From positions 36,284-100,283 of the forward strand of contig CAJTRU010000005.1 in assembly GCA_910579085.1 (NCBI GenBank): 64,000 bases of DNA. The letters run 5' to 3'. The number at the start of each line of letters is the position of its first letter. The first letter of the stretch is position 1. A program made the position numbers and the translations under genes. Shown here piece after piece: positions 53,936 through 62,880 of the stretch. This stretch comes from an uncultured Lachnospiraceae bacterium (lineage in GTDB: Bacteria; Bacillota; Clostridia; Lachnospirales; Lachnospiraceae). The notes beneath the pieces were generated by a model, which saw only the letters and a list, made by a program, of their open reading frames with translations, had not been told where the DNA came from and made no database searches.

Positions 53936-54965
53936 TAGTTCTGCTTATACAGTTGAAAGTGTATTAAAGGGGCATCCAGATAAAATTTGTGATCAAATTA
54001 GTGATGGACTGCTAGATCAGTATTTAGAAAAGGATTCTTATGCTCATACAGCTATTGAATGTTTAGGAACTTCCAATACACTCATAGTTGCCGGAGAAGT
54101 AAATAGTGTAATAACTGTTCCAGTTGAAGAATATTGCAAAAAGCTTTATCAAAAAATAACAGGGATATCCTCTATAAGTGTTGTAAATTTATTATCCCAA
54201 CAGTCTAGTCAGTTAAGAATGGCAGTTGAAAATGGTGGTGCTAGTGATCAGGGAATAATGTATGGATACGCATGTGATAATAAATACAATTATTTACCTT
54301 ATGGATATTGGTTAGTAAATAAAATTGCAAAAAGGCTGGATAGTTATCGTGAAAAATCAGAGAAATTTTTATCTGATGGAAAAGTACAAGTTATAATTTC
54401 AGAAAATGTTATTAGCAAATTAACAATCAATGTTCAACATCTACCAGATATTGATATGGAACAATTAAGAATGGATATTCAAGAAAATGTTCTTTATGAT
54501 ATAGATAAGACAAATGTATATATCAATGAGGATGGTGAATTTGTTTGTGGTGGATTTACAAATGATACAGGACTTACAGGAAGAAAAATAATCATTGATA
54601 CTTATGGGGGATTAGCTCCACATGGTGGTGGTGCTTTTTCAGGGAAAGATCCCACAAAAGTTGATCGTAGTGCTGCCTATATGTGTAGGTTTGTAGCAAA
54701 AAATATTGTAGCAAACGGATTTGCAAAAGAATGTTGTATTTCTGTAGCCTACGAATTTGGAAAAGAACAACCAACAATGCTATATGTGATTACAGATGGA
54801 ATTTACTCTTCTCAGATTAAGAATATTGTTGAAACAAATTTTGATTTTCGTCCTCAAGCAATAATTGAACGATTAAACTTGCGAAAAACTAAATTCATGC
54901 CAACATCTACATATGGGCATTTTACCAATCCCGATTATCCATGGGAGAATATCATTCAATTATAA
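53925..54965 (+). CDS. divergent S-adenosylmethionine synthetase (MetK family) on a mobile element
   Basis: 346 residues (housekeeping MetK is about 390-400). Conserved active-site motifs remain: VLKGHPDKICDQISDGLLD (about 13-31), GASDQGIMYGYA (about 105-116), DTYGG, and GGGAFSGKDPTKVDRSAAY (about 235-253). It should therefore bind ATP and methionine and make S-adenosylmethionine or a related product. Loops are shortened and the C-terminus has NPDYPWENIIQL. The ATG lies inside the end of the membrane-protein gene. A second metK as cargo beside a membrane effector suggests signalling or defence rather than metabolism. Confidence 0.85.
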   Translation: MKCNSSAYTVESVLKGHPDKICDQISDGLLDQYLEKDSYAHTAIECLGTSNTLIVAGEVNSVITVPVEEYCKKLYQKITGISSISVVNLLSQQSSQLRMAVENGGASDQGIMYGYACDNKYNYLPYGYWLVNKIAKRLDSYREKSEKFLSDGKVQVIISENVISKLTINVQHLPDIDMEQLRMDIQENVLYDIDKTNVYINEDGEFVCGGFTNDTGLTGRKIIIDTYGGLAPHGGGAFSGKDPTKVDRSAAYMCRFVAKNIVANGFAKECCISVAYEFGKEQPTMLYVITDGIYSSQIKNIVETNFDFRPQAIIERLNLRKTKFMPTSTYGHFTNPDYPWENIIQL

Positions 54966-54995
54966 AGAGGCAGTCAATTGGATTGCCTCTTATAT
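54965..54995 (+). terminator. terminator after the SAM-synthetase gene
   Basis: AAGAGGCA (54965-54972) pairs with TGCCTCTT (54984-54991), followed by an AT-rich tail. It starts at the stop codon. Confidence 0.65.
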
Positions 54996-55199
54996 AAAGA
55001 GATTCAATGGCAATTTATCGCATTACTCATGCATATAGAAAAGGAGAAGCATAGTATAATCATCAAGGAAAGGCTAGGCGCAGGATATGAAAAAACTTCA
55101 TTTTGCTTTAACATATCCTGTGAATAAAGTTTCTCATGACGCAATAGACAGTAATGCATATTTCCATGATGCGGGTTTCACAATGTAATCATTGAGTTC

Positions 55200-56096
55200 T
55201 TATGGATTATCCGTTCCTACATATTTTTTCAGTAAATTTAATGCCAGCTCCATTTGCGGGCTTATCCATTTGTTTTTATGATAAATATAAAAAGAGTCAT
55301 ATGTTTTTTCATCAAGTTCCGTTTTGATTGGCATAAGAGAACCATTTTTCAATTCTTCCCCAATGGAATAAGTGGGAACAACTGCAATTCCTAAATTATT
55401 CATAACACACCTTTTTACAGCTTCTATACTCTGCACTTTCATGGGCGGATTAAGAAGAATATCCTTTTCGGAAAGGTATTTATCCATATCCAACTGGTAA
55501 TAGCCGTCCGGCTCATTACAGATTAGGCTAATCGGTTTACGTTGGTGTGGTGTGATAAAATCAAGCAGATTATTATTGGCAAAAGGAGAAGCAACGAGAA
55601 CTGCCTTATATTTGCCGAGTTTTTTATGCACTACGCTATCGGGATAACTGTCTTTTTCACAATTTATGCCTATGTCGGCAGTACCGTCCGCAATAGACGG
55701 ATTGATTTCCCCTGATTGTATGGAATTGACTATAAGCTGCACGTTGGGGGCTTCATGTGTAAATGCCTGCATGAATGGCTGCATATTGTATATCAAAATG
55801 GAATCTGGAATTGCCAGCTTTAATGAGCCGGATATTTCAGACAGGCTTTTGCCATAATTGCTGATTTGCTCTGCACCCTGCAAAATCATATCAATATAAG
55901 GCATAATATCTTTCCCTGCCTGTGTAAGTTCCATGCGTCTGCCTATTTTCTCGAATAATTTCAAAGCTAATTCTTCTTCAAGTTGTTTTATTTGGAATGT
56001 GACCGTAGACTGCGTATAACCTAACTTATCTGCCGCTTTTTGAAAACTTCCCACTTCAAGGATTGTTTTGAATGTAACCAAACTTTTTGTATTCAC
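55200..56096 (-). CDS. LysR-family transcriptional regulator
   Basis: 298 residues from a GTG start at 56096 (AAGGAGTGATAAAAG upstream on the minus strand). The N-terminal winged helix (GSFQKAADKLGYTQSTVTFQ then IKQLEEELALKLFEKIGRR) is typical LysR; the rest is a periplasmic-binding-like effector domain. It is divergent from the acyl-CoA dehydrogenase gene across 132 bp holding repeated ATATCGA words, so it very probably regulates that gene. Confidence 0.92.
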   Translation of the reverse strand: MNTKSLVTFKTILEVGSFQKAADKLGYTQSTVTFQIKQLEEELALKLFEKIGRRMELTQAGKDIMPYIDMILQGAEQISNYGKSLSEISGSLKLAIPDSILIYNMQPFMQAFTHEAPNVQLIVNSIQSGEINPSIADGTADIGINCEKDSYPDSVVHKKLGKYKAVLVASPFANNNLLDFITPHQRKPISLICNEPDGYYQLDMDKYLSEKDILLNPPMKVQSIEAVKRCVMNNLGIAVVPTYSIGEELKNGSLMPIKTELDEKTYDSFYIYHKNKWISPQMELALNLLKKYVGTDNP

Positions 56097-56123
56097 CTTT
56101 TATCACTCCTTAATGCATTCAAT

Positions 56124-56143
56124 ATATCGAATTAAGATATCGA
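56124..56143. promoter_or_regulatory. candidate LysR-binding repeats in the divergent promoter
   Basis: ATATCGA occurs at 56124-56130 and 56137-56143, 13 bp apart, between the divergent LysR and dehydrogenase genes: typical position and size for a LysR operator half-site pair. Confidence 0.5.
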
Positions 56144-56228
56144 AATTATTAAATTTTTTAATTGCATTTCTTGTGTTATTATAAAACAGCAGGCAGGAAA
56201 TAGCAATCAGTTTTCAAGGAGGTTATAT

Positions 56229-57371
56229 ATGAATTTTAAGTTTAACGAGGACGAGCAGAAAGTAATTGACCTTATTCATGAATTTGGTGCGAATGAGGTT
56301 GCACCATTGGCGGCAGAGATTGACGAGCAGGAGCGTTTTCCCGAAGAAAACAGGAAAAGGTTAGCCGAACTTGGCATGATGGGGATTTGTTACCCGAAAG
56401 AATACGGTGGAGGAGGACACTCCTATCTTGCTTATATTGCAGTAATTGAGGAATTGGCAAAACACTGTTCCACTACATCGGTTATGCTGTCTGACCACCA
56501 CTCTTTAGGTTCTTTCCCTATTTCAGAGTTTGGTACAGAAGAACAAAAGCAGAAATACCTTGTGCCGCTTCTGAAGGGAGAAAAGCTTGGGGCATTTGCG
56601 GTAACAGAACCGTCTGCGGGCAGTGATTTAGGCAACCAGCAGACATCAGCCGTTGATAAAGGGGATTATTGGTTGCTGAATGGTTCAAAAATCTTTATTA
56701 CAAATGGATTCTATGCTGATACCTATTTTGTAACAGCCATGACAGATAAAAGCCAACGCAGCAGGGGTATATCCGGCTTTATCGTAGAAAAAGGAACTCC
56801 TGGCTTTACTTTTGGAACAAAGGAAAAGAAAATGGGTATTCGTGGTTCTGCCACATATGAATTAGTTTTCACAGACTGTAAAATTCCAAAAGAAAATTTA
56901 TTGGGGGAATTGGGAAAAGGTTTCAAAATGGCTCTTATGACCTTGGATGGAGGACGTATTGGAGTAGCGGCACAGGCATTAGGCATAGCGCAGGGAGCGA
57001 TTGACCACTGCAAAAAATATGTTACGGAACATATGCAGGGGGAGCTAAGAATTTCGCAATATCAGTTTACGCAGTTTGAACTTGCTGATATGCAGGCGAG
57101 GGTTGATGCAGCCCGATTATTAGTATATCGTGCTGCACAGGCAAAGCAGGATCATGAGCCGTTCTCACATCTTGCGGCTATGGGAAAATTATATGCGGCA
57201 GAAGCCGCTACAAATGTTACACGCCGTTGCGCCCAGCTTGCAGGTTATGACGGATATTCAAGAGAGTTTCCGTTTGAGCGTTTAATGCGTGATGCAAAGA
57301 TTACGGAGATTTATGAGGGTACAAGTGAAGTACAGAGAATGGTTATATCTTCATGGATGGGCGTTAAGTAA
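56229..57371 (+). CDS. acyl-CoA dehydrogenase (short-chain, butyryl-CoA-dehydrogenase-like)
   Basis: 380 residues, standard family length. The flavin- and substrate-binding signatures AFAVTEPSAGSD (about 118-129) and TNGFYADTYFV, and the catalytic-base region KITEIYEGTSEVQ with Glu near 362, are intact. It should oxidise, or with electron-transfer flavoprotein reduce, short-chain acyl-CoA. Neighbouring etfAB, thl or crt genes of the butyrate pathway are absent. CAAGGAGGTTAT precedes the ATG. As element cargo under a dedicated LysR regulator, its substrate may be unusual. Confidence 0.9.
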   Translation: MNFKFNEDEQKVIDLIHEFGANEVAPLAAEIDEQERFPEENRKRLAELGMMGICYPKEYGGGGHSYLAYIAVIEELAKHCSTTSVMLSDHHSLGSFPISEFGTEEQKQKYLVPLLKGEKLGAFAVTEPSAGSDLGNQQTSAVDKGDYWLLNGSKIFITNGFYADTYFVTAMTDKSQRSRGISGFIVEKGTPGFTFGTKEKKMGIRGSATYELVFTDCKIPKENLLGELGKGFKMALMTLDGGRIGVAAQALGIAQGAIDHCKKYVTEHMQGELRISQYQFTQFELADMQARVDAARLLVYRAAQAKQDHEPFSHLAAMGKLYAAEAATNVTRRCAQLAGYDGYSREFPFERLMRDAKITEIYEGTSEVQRMVISSWMGVK

Positions 57372-57464
57372 TTTGTGGCACATGATTATATACAGAGGAA
57401 TGAGTTGGTATATAGTAAAATAACCGTATTTATTGTAACAGCTATGCTCACTTTTTAGATAAGG

Positions 57465-57492
57465 AACGGTAGCCGGAGTTGCTACCGTTTTC
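57465..57492 (+). terminator. intrinsic terminator of the dehydrogenase gene
   Basis: AACGGTAGC (57465-57473) pairs exactly with GCTACCGTT (57481-57489), followed by TTT. Confidence 0.8.
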
Positions 57493-57621
57493 CTATTGCA
57501 CCGCAAGTGTATTCATTGTTTTGAATAGGAATTACATTCAGATTGGGGAAAGATACAGAATGAAAATAAAACGAAAAATACATAAGTATCGAACAAAAGA
57601 ATATTGGAAGATTGACACATT

Positions 57622-57668
57622 AAGGTGTATCGAAATGAAGCAAAAACTTCAAGACGATACACCTTTTT
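57622..57668. terminator. second strong terminator (within gene-free 57372-57775)
   Basis: AAGGTGTATCG (57622-57632) pairs exactly with CGATACACCTT (57655-57665), with an inner TGAAG/CTTCA stem, followed by T. It covers a 36-codon frame (57560-57670) that I do not accept as a gene. Confidence 0.75.
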
Positions 57669-57775
57669 AATGTCGAATTTTGAGTGTTTTCAAATTTTTT
57701 TGCGGTTTTTTTTCGTATATTTGCGAAGAAAAACAGGCTGAGGTTTTGTTGCTTTGACAGGGTTTCAGATTCTGT

Positions 57776-58117
57776 TTACAACTTCATGTATGGCTGTTTT
57801 GAGAGCATGGACTTTTGTGTATCCCACACTTTTTTCATCAGCTCCTTTACTTCCTTTACATCGGCGGCATAGACGTTTCCTGTGGCGTTCATGCGCTTTG
57901 CTATCTGGTTCAGATTGCCGCCGATTTTTCCGAGTGCGGTATTGTATTCCCGAAGTTCAGAATAGTCAATGTCATAGACAAAACCGTAAAGGATTTGGCG
58001 GCGCAGGAAAGCGGATTTGCTTTTCATGCCGGAGGCTTTTACTTTCTGTTCCAGTATGTACTGCTCATCGTCACTTAGATATATTTTTAACTCGTTTTTG
58101 CGTTCTCTGTTTGCCAT
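57776..58117 (-). CDS. mobC: MobC-family relaxosome protein, orphan
   Basis: 113 residues. NELKIYLSDDEQYILEQKVK followed by KSKSAFLRRQILYG is the ribbon-helix-helix part, and LGKIGGNLNQIAKRMNATG (about 62-80) is the hallmark of MobC. AAAGGA lies upstream on the minus strand. In related elements a relaxase gene follows; here the DNA after the stop runs straight into the dehydrogenase cargo, so the relaxase has been lost or replaced. The unit would need a relaxase in trans. Confidence 0.85.
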   Translation of the reverse strand: MANRERKNELKIYLSDDEQYILEQKVKASGMKSKSAFLRRQILYGFVYDIDYSELREYNTALGKIGGNLNQIAKRMNATGNVYAADVKEVKELMKKVWDTQKSMLSKQPYMKL

Positions 58118-58239
58118 TTTTTATGTCCTTTCTGTAATGGATTGATGAAAAGATTTTACACTATCTTCTATCCCGTTACGGGGGATATTTGTGCAAAAAA
58201 ATGAGTGAAAAAAATCAGAAATTCCATTAGGACATTTCG

Positions 58240-58612
58240 TGATTTTTGAGCGCAGAGGGGGCTAGGGGGAAACTTCCCCATATGCACTAACTTTTCTGGA
58301 ATACCGATAAATCAAGGACTTTCAGCTTCACAAACCGTTCAAAATATTGCAAAAACATTGTAATTTGATTGATGAAAAAGATTCCAGATCCAGGTAAATT
58401 CTCAGTAAGTCCACTTTATAAGCGGGCTTCGGTTAAGTTAATGCATATGGGAAACTTCCCCCTACAAGCATTTTTTACAAGTTTCCGTCTTTTGGAAAAT
58501 TGTAAAAAATCAGCCTGTGAGGGAACACAGGCAGTGCTTGCTATTCGTTATCCCGACTTCTTTTGGCAGTGCTGATAAATACGGGATTCGTTCAGAAAAA
58601 AGTCGGGATAAC
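58240..58612. other. oriT-like region with several inverted repeats (gene-free 58118-58724)
   Basis: Near-identical inverted words TAGGGGGAAACTTCCCCATA (about 58270) and its counterpart CATATGGGAAACTTCCCCCT (about 58443) lie 170 bp apart. GCCTGTG/CACAGGC (58513-58519/58526-58532) forms a hairpin. GTTATCCCGACTT (58547-58559) is the exact complement of AAGTCGGGATAAC (58600-58612). It lies just upstream of mobC, the usual oriT position. No ORF here has a ribosome binding site. Confidence 0.6.
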
Positions 58613-58724
58613 TTTTACCGTTTTTGAAAAAATAATCAGATTTTTTTGAGGAAGGTAGCCATAGGGGGAACATTACTTTTTCTATAATACCCACAGGGAA
58701 TCAAACAGCGGAAGGAGGTGAACC

Positions 58725-59063
58725 ATGAAGGACAACGCATTCCAGCGGCGGCGTGATATGGAGCGTATGCTGCTGTCGGGGAAAAAGCTGACTACATCAC
58801 AAATGATGAAGATGTACGGTGTCGGCAGGAAAGCCATACGCAGGGATTTTGACATCATAGGCGAAGAACTCCCCGTTATCACAAAGCAGGGATATGACGG
58901 TGGCTATCTCCTTGCGGACGGTGTGGGACAGCACCAGAACACGCTCACGCAGGAACAGTTGGAATGCTTGGAAAAAATGGCTGTGACCTGTGGTTCAGAG
59001 GACAGGAAGATTGTCCTGTCAATTATACATGAATTTGGACCGTACTGCGGAAGTTTTACATAG
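58725..59063 (+). CDS. DeoR-type HTH protein, copy 1
   Basis: 112 residues; GGAAGGAGGTGAACC is an ideal ribosome binding site. RRRDMERMLLSGKKLTTSQM then YGVGRKAIRRDFDIIG (8-50) is a winged helix-turn-helix of the DeoR/WYL-regulator type, followed by GYDGGYLLADG wing residues. No ligand-binding domain follows. A paralogue lies 20 bp downstream. Probably controls replication or transfer genes of the element. Confidence 0.78.
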   Translation: MKDNAFQRRRDMERMLLSGKKLTTSQMMKMYGVGRKAIRRDFDIIGEELPVITKQGYDGGYLLADGVGQHQNTLTQEQLECLEKMAVTCGSEDRKIVLSIIHEFGPYCGSFT

Positions 59064-59083
59064 AAAATGACGGGAGGTGTGGC

Positions 59084-59413
59084 ATGGACACTGCACACCG
59101 GAGAATGGAAATCATCAGCATTTTATCCACCAGAGGGCATACGACAATGAGGGAGCTTGCATGGGAACTGGATGTTTCAAGGCGCACGATAATGAATGAT
59201 GTTATCGCATTGTCTTTTGATTACCCTGTTTATACAAAGCCGGGCGAGGGCGGCGGGGTTTTCATTACAGAAAATTACAAGCCTTATACCAATACCCTGA
59301 CACTGACGGAACAGAAAACCCTGTGTCGTTTATATGATAAAGCAGAGGAGAAAGAGAAAGAAATCCTTTTCCGCATCATTCACAAATACGGTGCAGACAA
59401 ACTGAAAATTTAG
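59084..59413 (+). CDS. DeoR-type HTH protein, copy 2
   Basis: 109 residues; GGGAGGTGTGGC precedes the ATG. RRMEIISILSTRGHTTMREL then DVSRRTIMNDVIALSFDYPV is the same winged helix-turn-helix as copy 1, with GEGGGVFITE in the wing and a similar TLTLTEQKTLCRLYDKA tail. The tandem paralogues may act as a heterodimer. Common at this position in Tn1549-like and related mobilizable elements. Confidence 0.78.
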   Translation: MDTAHRRMEIISILSTRGHTTMRELAWELDVSRRTIMNDVIALSFDYPVYTKPGEGGGVFITENYKPYTNTLTLTEQKTLCRLYDKAEEKEKEILFRIIHKYGADKLKI

Positions 59414-59523
59414 AACAAAAATATCAAAAACTGAATACATAATCCCACATATGATTCTGCAATTCTTCCCAACTGTTTGCAGAAAAGGTTTTAAGGGATT
59501 CTGAATATTTATTATCAAACACA

Positions 59524-59576
59524 GCGCAAGGGCAGTCACAGACTTATGGGAAAAGTCTGGGCTGTCCTTTTTGCGC
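59524..59576 (+). terminator. large stem-loop between HTH genes and the replication gene
   Basis: GCGCAAGGGCAG... pairs with ...CTGTCCTTTTTGCGC, with an inner AGACTT/AAGTCT stem. It ends 20 bp before the replication gene start and may act as a terminator or attenuator. Confidence 0.6.
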
Positions 59577-59593
59577 GTTTAAGGGAGGCATTT

Positions 59594-60365
59594 ATGGCAA
59601 AGAGGTATTACTGGCTGAAACTGAAAGCCGACTGGTTTTCAAACAAGCGCATCAAGAAGTTACGCTCCATAGCGGGCGGCGATACGCACACAATTATCTA
59701 TCTGAAAATGATGCTGCTTTCGCTGAAGGACGAGGGGAAACTTTACTTTGAGGGCGTGGAGGACAGCTTCGCTTCGGAGATTGCCCTTGCGCTTGACGAG
59801 GACGCAGAGAATGTGAAGCTGACGCTTGCATTTTTACAGCGGCACGGGCTGATAGAGATTGGTGATGATGACGAGTACCATCTCACAGAAGTGCCGACAA
59901 TCATCGGCTCGGAAACAGCGTCAACCATACGTTCAAGGGAGTGCAGGGTACGGAAAAAACAGCTTGCGCTTGAACAGGAAGTGTTGCAATGCAACACAAA
60001 TGAAACAGACTGCAACAATCTGAAACAGATTTGCCACGTAGAGAGAGAGTTAGAGATAGAGAGATAAAGAGATAGAGAAAGAGGGAGAGAACGGAATCCC
60101 CGCCCCCGCCGTTTATGGGAAGTTTAATAATATTTTCCTCTCTGATGCGGAGGTTGACAGCCTGAAAGCGGAACTGCCCGACAAATGGGAATATTACATT
60201 GACCGCTTATCCGTACATATTGCTTCAAGCGGAAAACAGTACCATAACCATGCCGCCACGATTTACAAATGGGCGCAGGAGGACACTGAAAAGGCAGCAA
60301 TCACAGGAAATGCACTGAAAAAGGGAATACCCGATTATTCATACAGTGAGGAGGACAGCTTATGA
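59594..60365 (+). pseudogene. phage-type replisome organizer/DnaD-like replication gene, frameshifted
   Basis: From ATG 59594 (AAGGGAGG upstream) the frame encodes a replisome-organizer N-terminal domain: YYWLKLKADWFSNKRIKKLR, HTIIYLKMMLLSLKDEGKLY. It stops at TAA 60065-60067, inside a GA-rich simple repeat (about 60041-60090). Downstream, another frame continues without a start as YGKFNNIFLSDAEVDSLKAE ... YHNHAATIYKWAQED, the usual C-terminal part of the same protein family, to TGA 60363-60365. A one-base change in the repeat would restore a protein of about 256 residues. It is either a pseudogene or a phase-variable gene. Confidence 0.75.
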
Positions 60366-61210
60366 ACGGTTTGACTGACACAATTTTACAGATGATGGAC
60401 ACTATGCCGGAGCAGGAGGATTACGTGGGGGAGGACGGACTGCTGCACTGTGGGAAATGCCATAAACCAAAAGAAGCCTATTTCCCGAAAGGCAGGGCTT
60501 TATTCGGTCGTGACCGACACCCGTCTGAATGTGACTGCCGCAGGGCAGAACGTGAAAGGCAGGAGAAAAAGGATGCGGACGAAAAGCACAATGCCGAAGT
60601 GGAACGCCTGAAACGGGAGGGCTTTTCCAATCCTGCCATGCGGCACTGGACTTTTGAAAATGATAATGGGAAATGTCCGCAGATAGGGAAAGCGCACTCC
60701 TATGTGGAGAAGTGGGAAACGGTGCGCTCTGAAAACCTCGGCTACCTGCTGTGGGGGAATGTCGGATCGGGCAAAAGTTATTTTGCAGGCTGTATCGCCA
60801 ACGCCCTCATGGAGAAGGAAATACCCGTCTGCATGACGAACTTTGCAACGATACTGAACAACCTTTTCTACGGGGCGGAAAACAGGAATGAATATATCGT
60901 AAGGCTCTGCTCCTATCCCTTGCTTATCCTTGATGATTTTGGCATGGAGAGGGGTACGGAATATGGGCTTGAGCAGGTTTACAACGTGATAGACAGCCGG
61001 TATATCAGCAAAAAACCGTTAATTGCAACGACGAACCTTACACCGGAGCAACTTAGGAATCCGGAGAACGTGCCGCACGCACGCATTTATGGCAGGCTGC
61101 TTGAAATGTGTGTGCCTGTCTGCTTTACGGGTGGCGATTTCCGCAGAATAACAGCACAGCAGAAAATGGAACGCCTTAAAAAGCTGATGGAGGGAGGCGA
61201 AAGCCAATGA
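60362..61210 (+). CDS. DnaC-like helicase-loader ATPase
   Basis: 282 residues. An N-terminal zinc-binding part (CGKCHKP near 30 and CDCRRAERE near 58) is followed by an AAA+ domain: Walker A LLWGNVGSGKSYFAG (about 129-143), Walker B LLILDDFGMERG (about 187-198), sensor 1 PLIATTNLTPEQL, and arginine-finger region ARIYGRLLEM. It would load the replicative helicase on the element origin. It overlaps the stop of the replication gene (ATGA) and the start of xis. Confidence 0.9.
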   Translation: MNGLTDTILQMMDTMPEQEDYVGEDGLLHCGKCHKPKEAYFPKGRALFGRDRHPSECDCRRAERERQEKKDADEKHNAEVERLKREGFSNPAMRHWTFENDNGKCPQIGKAHSYVEKWETVRSENLGYLLWGNVGSGKSYFAGCIANALMEKEIPVCMTNFATILNNLFYGAENRNEYIVRLCSYPLLILDDFGMERGTEYGLEQVYNVIDSRYISKKPLIATTNLTPEQLRNPENVPHARIYGRLLEMCVPVCFTGGDFRRITAQQKMERLKKLMEGGESQ

Positions 61211-61401
61211 AAGAAGTTCCCATTTGGGAAAAGAGTAATCTAAGTCTGGAAGAAGCCGCCGCTTATTCAGGGATTGGTGTAAATAAGCTACGTGAGCTTA
61301 CCAACGAGAGAAACTGCCGATTCGTTTTGTGGGTTGGCAATAAGCGGTTAATCAAACGCCGACTGTTCGATCAATATATCGAGCAGGAATATTCTATCTG
61401 A
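61207..61401 (+). CDS. xis: Tn916-type excisionase (unit III)
   Basis: 64 residues. LSLEEAAAYSGIGVNKLREL (12-31) and KRLIKRRLFDQYIEQEYSI match Tn916 Xis. The ATG overlaps the DnaC-like gene stop. The integrase gene follows 120 bp later. Confidence 0.9.
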   Translation: MKEVPIWEKSNLSLEEAAAYSGIGVNKLRELTNERNCRFVLWVGNKRLIKRRLFDQYIEQEYSI

Positions 61402-61521
61402 CAATGGAGATTATCTCATTTCTTGCAGTTTTTACGAATCCTATGGTGTAAAATCGGCTTTGATATGGTACAATGAATGAGTCATATCAAGGCTCTTTCC
61501 ACCACGGAAAGGAGTTTGAAA

Positions 61522-62718
61522 ATGTCTGAAAAACGGAAAGACAATAAAGGACGAGTCTTAAAGACAGGAGAGAGCCAGAGAAAAGACCTGATTTATCAAT
61601 ATCGGTACACGGATGTTCATGGAAAGCGGCAGACTATTTATTCCTCTGATTTGAAGGAACTGCGAGAAAAAGAAAAGGTCATTCAAAAGCAGTTTGATGA
61701 TGGGATTGATTATGCCGCTGGAGAAGTTACGGTTATCGCTCTATTGGAACGCTATATCAGTTTGAAACAGGGTGTGCGCTACAATACCAAAGTCGGATAC
61801 AATTTTGTGCTGAATCTGATTAAGAAAGAAAAGTTTGGTTATCGGCATATAAGGGATATTAAGGTGTCGGATGCCCAGCAGTGGATCATGAAGCTGCATA
61901 GTGACGGTAAAGGATACAGCACGATTACAAGTGTTCGAGGTGTTGTCAAGCCTGCTTTTCAAATGGCATATAATGAAGACATTATCCGCAGGAATCCATT
62001 TGATTTTAAGCTGGTAGACGTTGTTCCAAACGATTCACAAAAACGTATCGCCATGACAGAGGAGCAACAGGAACTTTGGATGGGGTTTATTCGTAAAGAT
62101 AAAACCTATACAAAGTATTATGATGAGTTTGTTGTGCTACTGGGAACAGGAATGCGTGTCAGTGAGTTTTGTGGCTTGACAAAAAGTGATTTGGACTTTG
62201 AAAGCCGGAAAATCCGTGTGGATCATCAGCTTGTCAGGGAACGGGGCGGAAAGTATTATGTGGAGGAAACAAAAACAGAGTGCGGATGCCGTTTTATCCC
62301 AATGACGGAGGAAGTATATCACAGCTTGAAGAATATCCTTGCCAACCGTCCGAAATTGAAAACAGAAGCAATCATAGACGGCTACAGCGGTTTTCTTCTG
62401 ATTGACAAAGACAATCACCCGAAAGTGGCATTACATATCGAAAACGAGATGCGGTGGGCAATGAAGAAATACAAGAAACTTTATCCTGAAAAACCATTGC
62501 CGCATATCACACCTCATGTATTCCGGCATACGTTCTGTACCAACATGGCAAATGCGGGCATGGATATAAAGACTTTGCAGTATGTGATGGGACACTCTGA
62601 TGTAGGTGTTACACTGAATGTCTACACTCATGCCAGCTATGACCGCGCAGCGGAACAGATGACGAAAATTTTAGACTTCAAAGCCGATACGCAAGGGAAA
62701 CAGAGAAAATCAGGTTGA
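61522..62718 (+). CDS. int: Tn916-family tyrosine integrase 4 (unit III)
   Basis: 398 residues from ATG 61522 (AAAGGAGTTTG upstream; the frame is open from 61477). Arm-binding domain EKRKDNKGRVLKTGE, core-binding domain, catalytic Arg in TGMRVSEFCGLT, His-x-x-Arg in TPHVFRHTFCT, and MGHSDVGVTLNVYTH with Tyr. It has a higher G+C than integrases 1-3 and uses a different arm word (ACTACACCA). Confidence 0.93.
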   Translation: MSEKRKDNKGRVLKTGESQRKDLIYQYRYTDVHGKRQTIYSSDLKELREKEKVIQKQFDDGIDYAAGEVTVIALLERYISLKQGVRYNTKVGYNFVLNLIKKEKFGYRHIRDIKVSDAQQWIMKLHSDGKGYSTITSVRGVVKPAFQMAYNEDIIRRNPFDFKLVDVVPNDSQKRIAMTEEQQELWMGFIRKDKTYTKYYDEFVVLLGTGMRVSEFCGLTKSDLDFESRKIRVDHQLVRERGGKYYVEETKTECGCRFIPMTEEVYHSLKNILANRPKLKTEAIIDGYSGFLLIDKDNHPKVALHIENEMRWAMKKYKKLYPEKPLPHITPHVFRHTFCTNMANAGMDIKTLQYVMGHSDVGVTLNVYTHASYDRAAEQMTKILDFKADTQGKQRKSG

Positions 62719-62732
62719 AAATGAATCAAATC

Positions 62733-62753
62733 ACTACACCAATTACTACACCA
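62733..62753. repeat. candidate integrase arm sites, right end of unit III
   Basis: ACTACACCA at 62733-62741 and 62745-62753, 12 bp apart, matches the left-end pair at 52786 and 52797, 11 bp apart. Confidence 0.7.
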
Positions 62754-62880
62754 TTTGCTCATAAATTTGCGTAGATTTATAAAGAAATGCGTGAATTTGG
62801 AGCAAGACACAAAAAATGAAAAAAGCGCCGGAAAGCTTGAAATATCAAGGATTGAAGGCTTATGAAGGGATATAAAAGAT

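Noticed and set aside
57560..57670. 36-codon basic peptide frame
   Set aside because: Its 3' half is a perfect terminator hairpin and it has no homologue known to me.
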